Of a DNA stretch of 6,584 bases, positions 1 to 5,440 are shown in pieces. The translations under genes and the position numbers were made by a program. Positions within the stretch are counted from its first letter, which is position 1. Each line of letters opens with the position of its first letter. Under the pieces are notes generated by a model that worked only from the letters and a program-made list of their open reading frames with translations, ran no database searches and was not told the DNA's origin. This stretch comes from Chloroflexota bacterium (lineage in GTDB: Bacteria > Chloroflexota > UBA6077 > JACCZL01). The stretch spans positions 1-6,584 of the forward strand of contig JACCZL010000169.1 in NCBI GenBank assembly GCA_013695975.1. Reading direction: 5' to 3'.

Positions 1-258
1 TCGGAGCAGAAGTGGGCGACGCTGTCGCCGGACGTTCAGCAGGCGCTCATGACCGCCGCGACGGAGTCGGCCACGGTGCAGCAGCAGGCCTACGCGGCGG
101 AGGCGGAGAGCATCGTCAAGCTGCTCAAAGAGAAGGGGGTCACCTTCAACACGCCCGACCTCGCTCCGTTCCGCGAGACAGCCAAGCGGGAGGTGCATGC
201 GAAGATGGTGACCGACCCGGCGGAGAAGGCGCTTCTCGAGGAGGTCCTCGGGCTCTGA
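1..258 (+). CDS. dctP: TRAP transporter solute-binding subunit DctP, C-terminal fragment
   Basis: This is the last 85 codons of an open frame that enters from the left edge; the internal ATG at 49 is not the true start. In a TRAP transporter this protein binds the solute (typically a carboxylate or related organic anion) outside the membrane and hands it to DctQ/DctM. The visible part has the usual end of the family: W5-x-x-L8-S-P-x-x-Q13 (the 'W..L.p..Q' helix), a helical stretch rich in Q, A and E, then 'L-x-x-K-G-V' followed by P-D-L-A-P-F-R and a closing charged helix. Family members are roughly 320-350 residues, so about three quarters, including the ligand-binding arginine region, lies outside the window and the substrate cannot be inferred. 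The call rests on this C-terminal pattern plus the dctQ and dctM genes directly downstream. Confidence 0.85.
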   Translation, partial: SEQKWATLSPDVQQALMTAATESATVQQQAYAAEAESIVKLLKEKGVTFNTPDLAPFRETAKREVHAKMVTDPAEKALLEEVLGL

Positions 259-262
259 TGCG

Positions 263-284
263 GCCGCTCGCTTTGCGCGGCGGC
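263..284 (+). other. GC-rich hairpin between dctP and dctQ
   Basis: The arms GCCGC (263-267) and GCGGC (280-284) pair, and the stem can continue inward through T268-G279 and C269-C271 with G275-G277 around a TTT loop, leaving C278 bulged. It starts five bases after the dctP stop, within the 103-base gap before dctQ. There is no T-run, so it does not look like an intrinsic terminator. A hairpin at this place could protect or separate the dctP part of the message, since binding proteins are often needed in excess over their membrane partners; that role is inference. GC-rich DNA forms such stems by chance, hence low confidence. Confidence 0.3.
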
Positions 285-361
285 TGCAGAGGAGGTGGTG
301 ACGAGATTGGGGTCGGCCCTGGCCGTGTCGCCGAGGCCGGCCCCGCGGACGGGAGTCTGCC

Positions 362-868
362 ATGAAACGTGTCCAGGATCTGGTCGAGACGGTCGGCGCG
401 ATGCTGTTGGCCACCATCGTGATCATCGTCCTGATCCAGATCGTCGGGCGCTACGTGCTCCGCATCGCCTTGACCTGGCCCGAGGAGCTGGCGCGCTACG
501 TCCTGGTGTGGCTGGTGTTCGTGGGGGCGGCGGCCGCGGCCGGTCGGCACCAGCACATCGTCGTCGACACCCTCACCGAGCTCCTTCCGAAACGTGCTCG
601 ACTGCCCGCGCAGGGTTTCGCGACCGTCGCCGGGCTGATCGCAATAGGCGTGCTGGTGTGGGTGAGCCAGCCCCTGTTCGGCCCGGCCAGTCGTTCGACC
701 TCGCCAGCGACGGGGATCCCGTCGTTCTGGATCTACCTGGCGTTGCCGGTGGGGGGCGCCTTGCTTGGGATGTTCGCGCTCGCGGACCTTTGGCGCGTGC
801 TGCGCGGACGGCCGCTCGAGACGTCCAACGAGGCCCTCGGGGTCACCGCTAAGGAAGACCGTGGATAG
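362..868 (+). CDS. dctQ: TRAP transporter small permease subunit DctQ
   Basis: A 168-residue membrane protein matching the usual size of DctQ, the four-helix small subunit that pairs with DctM. Segments consistent with membrane helices lie at about residues 11-33, 47-58, 83-103 and 120-142. The family signature is clear: a first helix ending in G-R-Y (29-31), then W39-P-E-E-L-A-R-Y46 leading into V-L-V-W50 and F-V-G-A-A (53-57), then a G-R-H-x-H segment with a following amphipathic stretch (D-T-L-T-E-L). The ATG at 362 is preceded by GGGAG at 351-355, a good Shine-Dalgarno distance. Its last 8 bases overlap the dctM GTG start, so the two subunits are probably made in a coupled way. The C-terminal tail (about residues 145-168) is hydrophilic and of unclear role. 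Confidence 0.93.
   Translation: MKRVQDLVETVGAMLLATIVIIVLIQIVGRYVLRIALTWPEELARYVLVWLVFVGAAAAAGRHQHIVVDTLTELLPKRARLPAQGFATVAGLIAIGVLVWVSQPLFGPASRSTSPATGIPSFWIYLALPVGGALLGMFALADLWRVLRGRPLETSNEALGVTAKEDRG
851..856 (+). promoter_or_regulatory. Ribosome binding site fixing the dctM GTG start
   Basis: AAGGAA lies just upstream of the GTG at 861, inside the end of dctQ. It supports 861 as the dctM start rather than the in-frame ATG at 765, which lies deep inside dctQ and would add residues unlike a DctM N-terminus. Confidence 0.6.
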
Positions 869-2153
869 CCCGCTCGTCGCGCTGAGCGCGGTCTTCCTGG
901 TCCTCATCTTCGTTGGCGTGCCGGTCGGCTACTCGATGATTCTGACGTCAGCATCGTACCTGTACCTGATCAACCCGGGGATGCCGCCGACCCTCATCGC
1001 GCAACGGCCGATCGGCATGGTGGCCGAGTCCTTCACGCTGCTTGCAGTCCCGCTCTTCCTGCTGGCCGGCAACCTGCTGAACGCGTGCGGCATGACCGAG
1101 CGCCTGGTGGCGTTCGCGGTGGCCGCGGTCGGCCACGTCCGAGGCGGCCTGGGCCATGCCGTCGTGGTCGCCAACGTCGTCATGTCCGGCATGTCCGGTT
1201 CGGCCACAGCCGACGCGGCGGGGATCGGCTCGATCATGATCCCCTCGCTCAAGAAGGCCGGCTTCAGCGCGGCCAGCTCGGCGGCGCTGACGGCGTCCGC
1301 CGCGACGATCGGGCCGATCATCCCACCGAGTGTTGCGATGGTGCTGTACTCGAGCCTCTCGAACGTGTCGCTCGGGCGCCTGTTGCTCGCCGGCGTGATC
1401 CCGGGCCTGGTCATCGGCCTGTTCCTGATGATCACGCTCACACTGTCCGCGGAGAGTGGGCGGATGGCTCGCACCGCGTTCGATGGGCGCCATCTGCTGC
1501 GAGCCGGGCGTGACGCCGTGTTCGCGCTGATCATGCCGGGCATCATCCTCGGCGGCATGTTCTCCGGCGTCTACACGCCCACCGAGGGGGCCGCGGCGGC
1601 CGTGGCGTACGCGCTCCTGATCGGGGTCACGGTGTACCGCTCGCTCACCCCGGCGGCGATCTTCACCGCCCTTCGCGAGTCGGCGCGCATGACCGGCGGC
1701 GTGTTGTTCGTCGTCGCGACCGCGACAGGGGTGTCGTGGATCATGACCGCGGAGCGAGTCGGCGACACCATGCGTGGGATGTTTCTGCCGTTCCAGAGCT
1801 CACCGGAGCTTACGCTGCTGATCATCGCCTTGGTCACGCTCTTGCTAGGGACCGCGATGGAAGAGACGACGATGCTCGTCCTGATGACGCCGGTCCTGGC
1901 ACCGGTCGTGGCGCAGGCCGGCATCGATCCGGTCCACTTCGGCCTGGTCTTCGTCCTGGCGACGATGATCGGGCTGATCACGCCGCCGGTCGGCATCACG
2001 ATGTTCATCACCTGTCAGATTGCCGGCATCACCGTCAACCAGTTCACCCGAGCCGTGTGGCGGCCGTTCCTCGCGCTGGTCCTGTCGGTGATCGTGGCGG
2101 CGGTGTGGAAGGACATGGTGCTGTTCCTCCCGAACCTGGTGCTTGGCCAATGA
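861..2153 (+). CDS. dctM: TRAP transporter large permease subunit DctM
   Basis: A 430-residue, very hydrophobic protein of the expected DctM length (about 425-435). It is the ion-coupled membrane channel of the TRAP system. Starting at GTG 861, the protein opens with a hydrophobic helix containing G-V-P-V-G-Y, as is typical. Family landmarks appear in order: 'S-F-T-L-L-A-V-P-L-F-L-L-A-G' near residue 58, 'M-S-G-S-A-T-A-D-A-A-G' near 111, 'T-I-G-P-I-I-P-P-S' near 150, 'Y-T-P-T-E-G-A-A' near 238, and 'G-L-I-T-P-P-V-G' near 371. The two related P-P motifs correspond to the inverted repeat halves carrying the helical hairpins and sodium sites of this family. It overlaps dctQ by 8 bases and its TGA overlaps an ATG of the P450 gene (ATGA), which ties the transporter to the downstream enzyme. 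An N-terminal extension from an ATG at 765 is possible on paper but lies within dctQ and is rejected. Confidence 0.95.
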   Translation: MDSPLVALSAVFLVLIFVGVPVGYSMILTSASYLYLINPGMPPTLIAQRPIGMVAESFTLLAVPLFLLAGNLLNACGMTERLVAFAVAAVGHVRGGLGHAVVVANVVMSGMSGSATADAAGIGSIMIPSLKKAGFSAASSAALTASAATIGPIIPPSVAMVLYSSLSNVSLGRLLLAGVIPGLVIGLFLMITLTLSAESGRMARTAFDGRHLLRAGRDAVFALIMPGIILGGMFSGVYTPTEGAAAAVAYALLIGVTVYRSLTPAAIFTALRESARMTGGVLFVVATATGVSWIMTAERVGDTMRGMFLPFQSSPELTLLIIALVTLLLGTAMEETTMLVLMTPVLAPVVAQAGIDPVHFGLVFVLATMIGLITPPVGITMFITCQIAGITVNQFTRAVWRPFLALVLSVIVAAVWKDMVLFLPNLVLGQ

Positions 2154-2173
2154 CGAGCACGAACTGCCGACGC

Positions 2174-2179
2174 GAGGAG
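2174..2179 (+). promoter_or_regulatory. Ribosome binding site before the GTG start option of the P450 gene
   Basis: GAGGAG sits six bases before the in-frame GTG at 2186. No comparable site precedes the ATG at 2150, which instead overlaps the dctM stop. This favours 2186, or use of 2150 only through coupling to dctM translation. Confidence 0.55.
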
Positions 2180-2185
2180 CTGCCC

Positions 2186-3400
2186 GTGATCGACGCTCCG
2201 GCAACGCTGAGGGAGCTGGCGGGACTCGACCCGTACGACAACTACGAGGCGATCCGACGGCAAGGACCTGTCTACTGGGACGCGGGTATGCACGCCTGGC
2301 TGGTCACCGGCTACGAGGACTGCGCCTTCGTCGAGCGCCGCGAAGACCTGTTCGCGGCGGCGACCGGCACCCTCACCGGCTGGCAGGAGATCGGCGGCCG
2401 CCGCGGTATCCTGACGATCGACGGCGAGGCGCACAAGGCGCTCCACAGGCACATGACACGCTATCTGAGCTCGGACAAAGTGGAGGAGTATCGCGGCCGC
2501 CTGATCCGGCCGCTCGTCGAGGGACGTATCGACGCCTTCGCGCCCCGCGGGCGGGTCGAGATCGGCGCCGAGTTTGCCGATCACGTCCCGGTCAGCGTCG
2601 TCGCGGCCGTCCTGGGTATCGCGACCGACGACGATCGGCTCCTGGCCCAATCCAAGCGGTGGATGGACCAGGTCCTGGCCTGGCGACACACCTATGGTGA
2701 CGTGCCCGAGCTCGTCGAAGGAGCGCGGCGCGCGACGCGCGACCTCGAGGCGCTGCTGCGGCCGGTCGTGCAGGAGCGCCGGACCAACCCCCGAGACGAC
2801 TACATCAGCGCCCTCTGGGAGGTCGGACCGACCATCTTCGACGACTGGGGGGACGACGACGTCCTCGCGCAATGCAAGGTGCTCTTCGAGGCCGGAACCG
2901 AAACCACCACCCACCTCCTTTGTACCCTGACGTACCTGCTGGTGACGCGCGAGGGGTTACGAGCGCAGGTCGCAGCGGACCGGGCCGCGCTCCTGCCCCG
3001 GTTCGTCGACGAGACGCTGCGCGCGATAACGGTCACCCACATCAGGGTCCGCGTGGCCACCCGCGACGTGAAACTCGCGGGGACCCTGATCCGCCATGGC
3101 GACCGGGTCCATCCGATCAACGCCGCGGCCAATCGCGACCCCGAGCATTACTCGGAACCGGCCCAGCTCGACCTGCATCGACGCGCCTTCCGAAATCACC
3201 TCGCCTTCAACGTCGGCCCGCGTCACTGCGTCGGCGCCGGGCTCGCGCGCGCCGAGGCGCACGAGGCGATGGACGCCCTGCTGACGCGGCTGCCCAACCC
3301 GCGGCTCGACCCGACCGCCGAGGCCCCCCACTACGCCGGCTTCGTGAACCGCTCGTTTCGACCGCTGCACCTGCGCTTCGATCCTCAGCCCGCGGCATGA
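2186..3400 (+). CDS. Cytochrome P450 (bacterial soluble type)
   Basis: A heme-thiolate monooxygenase of 404 residues from the GTG at 2186 (416 from the ATG at 2150), the normal size of soluble bacterial P450s. There is no membrane anchor, so it should act in the cytoplasm. Landmarks, numbered from 2186: a helix C region D79-G-E-A-H83-x-x-x-H87-R88; helix I A236-G-T-E239-T240-T-T, the oxygen-activating acid/threonine pair; helix K E276-T-L-R279 (ExxR); the A-N-R-D segment at 315-318; and the heme loop F341-N-V-G-P-R346-H-C348-V-G350 with Cys348 as the iron ligand. All essential residues are present. Small oddities are Asn342 where Gly or Ser is usual, and His87 where Arg often stands in HxxxR. 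It follows dctM with an ATGA overlap and precedes a VOC enzyme, suggesting it oxidises a solute brought in by the TRAP system. No ferredoxin or reductase gene is nearby, so electrons must come from partners elsewhere. CYP family and substrate are not recognised. The start is ambiguous; 2186 is preferred for its ribosome binding site. Confidence 0.93.
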   Translation: MIDAPATLRELAGLDPYDNYEAIRRQGPVYWDAGMHAWLVTGYEDCAFVERREDLFAAATGTLTGWQEIGGRRGILTIDGEAHKALHRHMTRYLSSDKVEEYRGRLIRPLVEGRIDAFAPRGRVEIGAEFADHVPVSVVAAVLGIATDDDRLLAQSKRWMDQVLAWRHTYGDVPELVEGARRATRDLEALLRPVVQERRTNPRDDYISALWEVGPTIFDDWGDDDVLAQCKVLFEAGTETTTHLLCTLTYLLVTREGLRAQVAADRAALLPRFVDETLRAITVTHIRVRVATRDVKLAGTLIRHGDRVHPINAAANRDPEHYSEPAQLDLHRRAFRNHLAFNVGPRHCVGAGLARAEAHEAMDALLTRLPNPRLDPTAEAPHYAGFVNRSFRPLHLRFDPQPAA

Positions 3401-3467
3401 TGACGCGTGGGGCCGCGCGGAACAGCCGGTCTGACGGGCTGCTCGCCGACCCGAGATAACCACCGAG

Positions 3468-3472
3468 AGGAG
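3468..3472 (+). promoter_or_regulatory. Ribosome binding site of the VOC gene
   Basis: AGGAG ends five bases before ATG 3478, while the adjacent GTG at 3475 would be only two bases away. This picks 3478 as the start. The preceding gap (3401-3467) shows no terminator or convincing promoter, so readthrough from the P450 gene is likely. Confidence 0.6.
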
Positions 3473-3477
3473 CTGTG

Positions 3478-3930
3478 ATGGGAGTGGTCATTCACCACGC
3501 CGGGATCACCGTTAGCGACCTGGACCGGGCGATCGCCTTTTACCGGGATGGGATCGGGCTCGAGGTCCAGATGGTGTTCGACCGAGACGACGAGACGATC
3601 GCGCAGGTCGTCGGCATGCCTGGCGCCCGACTGCGGATCGCCTTCATGCGGGCCGGGGACGAGACCACCCGGGTCGAGCTGCTGCAATACCTCGATCCGA
3701 GCGGGCAGCCCCTCAGCTTCCGTTCCAACCAGCCTGGAAGCGGCCACGTCTGCTTCCGCGTCGACGACGTCGTCGCGGTGGTGGAGCGGCTCCGCGCCAC
3801 CGGCGCGACGTTTATCTCCGACGCACCGGTCGAGCTCCTGGAGGGGCCGAACACGGGGGCAAGGGTGATCTACCTGCGCGACCCCGACGGCGCGGCGGTC
3901 GAGCTCTTCCAGCTACCTTCCGGTGCCTGA
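3478..3930 (+). CDS. VOC (glyoxalase-fold) metalloenzyme
   Basis: A 150-residue protein with two consecutive beta-alpha-beta-beta-beta modules of the vicinal oxygen chelate fold (about residues 4-70 and 87-146). Module one opens H7-A-G-I-T-V-S-D-L-D, with F-Y-R-D-G-I-G-L typical of the first helix. Module two opens G-S-G-H90-V-C-F-R-V-D-D and closes D-P-D-G-A-A-V-E142-L. The likely metal ligands are His7, Glu67 (in V-E-L-L-Q), His90 and Glu142. This two-His/two-Glu set fits glyoxalase I or epimerase-like members, which use a divalent metal for isomerisation, better than extradiol ring-cleaving dioxygenases, which use two His and one Glu. The exact substrate cannot be told from the sequence. 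It lies 77 bases after the P450 and overlaps the MFS gene, so it probably acts on a product of the same pathway. A role as a binding or resistance protein of the same fold is less likely because the metal site is intact. Confidence 0.88.
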   Translation: MGVVIHHAGITVSDLDRAIAFYRDGIGLEVQMVFDRDDETIAQVVGMPGARLRIAFMRAGDETTRVELLQYLDPSGQPLSFRSNQPGSGHVCFRVDDVVAVVERLRATGATFISDAPVELLEGPNTGARVIYLRDPDGAAVELFQLPSGA

Positions 3931-5221
3931 CGGCTCGGCGGCAAGACCGCTGCTGGCGAAGGAACAGGCCAAACGAGCTGAGCCAGTGACCGGCGCATCG
4001 CGCGCCATCGGCCGGGCGCCCACGCGCGAGGGGGATGGGCCGGCCGGAGGCAGCGGCCGGATCTTGCTTGCGATTTGCCCGGCGGCGTTCATCGCCGTCC
4101 TGAGCTCGTACGCGCTGGGCCCGTTCTTCCCCCAGGTGGCGAGCGAGCTGGGCACCAGCATCGCGCTCCTTGGTCAGGTCCCCGCCCTGTTGAACGGCAC
4201 CGCGGCCGTGCTCGGTCTGGCGATGGGACCGCTCGCCGATCGATTCGGCAACCGCCTGATGCTGCTCGCCGGCACGGCCGCCGCCGCCCTTGGCGCGCTC
4301 GCGACCGGGCTCGCGCCAACCTTTGAGCTGCTGCTCCTGGCGGCGATCTTCGGTGCCCTGGGACGGGCGGTCGTCGCGCCAGTCGCGCTCGCGATCGTCG
4401 GGGCGCGGTTCTCGGGTCTGGCCCGGACTCGCGCGATGAGTTATGTCGTGGCCGCGCTCTCCGGCTCCGCGATCGTGGGTATCCCCGCGCTGACGACGAT
4501 CGCGGCGCTCGCCGACACCTGGCGGGCGGCCTTCGGCGCGCTCGCCGCCGCCGCGCTGCTGACGCTGCTCCTCTCGACGCTCTTGCTCCCGTCCGATGGC
4601 GAGCCCGAGGGCCACGCGTCCCGGTCGACCCTGCTCGGCGCCTACGGCCCGCTTGTCCGCCACTATCCCACCCTCGGCGTGATCGGCGCGACGTTCCTGC
4701 GGGGCACCTTCATCTGGATCCTCGCCACCTATCTGGGAGCGTTCCTGATCGAGCAGCACGGGCTGAGCAGTCAGCAAGCCGGCTTCGGGTACACGGGGCT
4801 CGGCTCCGGCCACTTTTTCGGCAGCCTGCTGGCCGGACGCCTCTTGGGGACGCTTCCGCCCCGGCCGTTGATCGGCGGCCTGATGCCGCTGGCGGCGCTG
4901 GGGTTCAGCGCGGCGCTGGTCGCGCCGGTCGGACCGATCGTGGCGATCGGGCTCGCCGCGTGCGGGACGATGCTGCTGGGGATCGTCGAGGCGACCTCCA
5001 TGACGCTCCTGATCTCCGAGTCACCGGCCGGCCGCGCGACGACGATGACCGCGAACCAGTCGGCGAACAGCCTTGGCACGGCCGTCGGCGGCGGGGTCGG
5101 CGGGCTCCTCCTGGCGACGGGCGGCTACCCGGCGCTCGGGCTCGGCATCCCGATCTTCGCCGCCGCCGCCGTCCTCGTCCTCTGGGCCTCCCGTCCACGT
5201 CTCGCGGCAAACCAACCCTGA
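3923..5221 (+). CDS. Major facilitator superfamily transporter (DHA1-like, 12 helices)
   Basis: A membrane transporter of up to 432 residues. About twelve hydrophobic segments start near residue 46. Motif A, G102-P-L-A-D106-R-F-G109-N-R111, stands between helices 2 and 3 as in the family. Helix 5 carries S-G-S-A-I-V-G-I-P (180-188) followed by D-T-W-R-A-A-F, resembling the antiporter motif of drug/metabolite exporters of the DHA1 group. A hydrophilic loop (about 224-250) separates the two six-helix halves. This hints at proton-driven export, but import of a pathway substrate is also possible. The GTG at 3923 overlaps the VOC gene by 8 bases but has no clear ribosome binding site; it gives a 45-residue charged N-terminal extension. 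In-frame alternatives are GTG 3986 and TTG 4064 (GGAGG at 4046-4050, rather far upstream), so the true start is uncertain. The gene ends the run of closely spaced genes. Confidence 0.88.
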   Translation: MPDGSAARPLLAKEQAKRAEPVTGASRAIGRAPTREGDGPAGGSGRILLAICPAAFIAVLSSYALGPFFPQVASELGTSIALLGQVPALLNGTAAVLGLAMGPLADRFGNRLMLLAGTAAAALGALATGLAPTFELLLLAAIFGALGRAVVAPVALAIVGARFSGLARTRAMSYVVAALSGSAIVGIPALTTIAALADTWRAAFGALAAAALLTLLLSTLLLPSDGEPEGHASRSTLLGAYGPLVRHYPTLGVIGATFLRGTFIWILATYLGAFLIEQHGLSSQQAGFGYTGLGSGHFFGSLLAGRLLGTLPPRPLIGGLMPLAALGFSAALVAPVGPIVAIGLAACGTMLLGIVEATSMTLLISESPAGRATTMTANQSANSLGTAVGGGVGGLLLATGGYPALGLGIPIFAAAAVLVLWASRPRLAANQP

Positions 5222-5263
5222 GGCGTAGTCATCTTCGGCGCCTTCGAATCTTGGGCACTTACG

Positions 5264-5279
5264 CGCGGGATATCCCGCG
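5264..5279. repeat. Perfect 16-base palindrome after the MFS gene
   Basis: CGCGGGATATCCCGCG is identical to its own reverse complement. As RNA it could form a six-pair all-GC stem with an ATAT loop; as DNA it could be a dimeric protein's site. It lies 43 bases after the MFS stop and about 160 bases before the propeller gene start. No T-run follows on either strand, so it is not a standard intrinsic terminator, although it may still help end or stabilise the upstream message. Confidence 0.55.
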
Positions 5280-5293
5280 GGCCGGGCCGCGGG
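5274..5293. repeat. Second inverted repeat overlapping the 16-base palindrome
   Basis: The seven-base arms CCCGCGG (5274-5280) and CCGCGGG (5287-5293) are exact reverse complements around a six-base GCCGGG spacer. The left arm reuses the right half of the palindrome at 5264-5279, so the two stems cannot form at once. The composition makes chance likely, but the placement in the one larger non-coding gap is worth recording. The rest of the 5222-5440 gap shows no gene and no convincing promoter. Confidence 0.4.
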
Positions 5294-5431
5294 CGCTGGA
5301 GGGGTTGATGACGGCGATGGGCATTGGCTCCCTCCTGGCAACGCCCCTCCGGTCGCCGCTACCCTGTTCGCGGCGCGGTCGGTCCCTGCTTGTTGGCGGC
5401 GGTCCGGGCGGACGGGCCGTTCCGTGCATGG

Positions 5432-5438
5432 GGAGGAG
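5432..5438 (+). promoter_or_regulatory. Ribosome binding site of the propeller gene
   Basis: GGAGGAG lies immediately upstream of ATG 5441, the strongest such site in the window. It fixes this start, although the frame stays open back to a TGA at 5309-5311 and contains TTG codons there. Translation of the upstream part shows no propeller motif and no signal peptide. Confidence 0.7.
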
Positions 5439-5440
5439 AG

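Noticed and set aside
2015..2914. Minus-strand open frame of 299 codons antisense to dctM and the P450
   Set aside because: It crosses the boundary of two convincingly identified genes and shows no domain of its own.
3423..3441. Small inverted repeat (CAGCC/GGCTG) between the P450 and VOC genes
   Set aside because: Only five pairs with a nine-base loop and no T-run; too weak to call a terminator or regulatory stem.
3812..4813. Minus-strand open frame of 333 codons antisense to the MFS gene
   Set aside because: Its composition (R, G, E, Q-rich) is that of an antisense shadow; the + strand frame has clear MFS helices and motif A.
5335..5365. Possible sigma-70-like promoter CTGGCA ... TACCCT upstream of the propeller gene
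   Set aside because: Both boxes are poor matches and the spacing of 19 is unfavourable; such matches are expected by chance.
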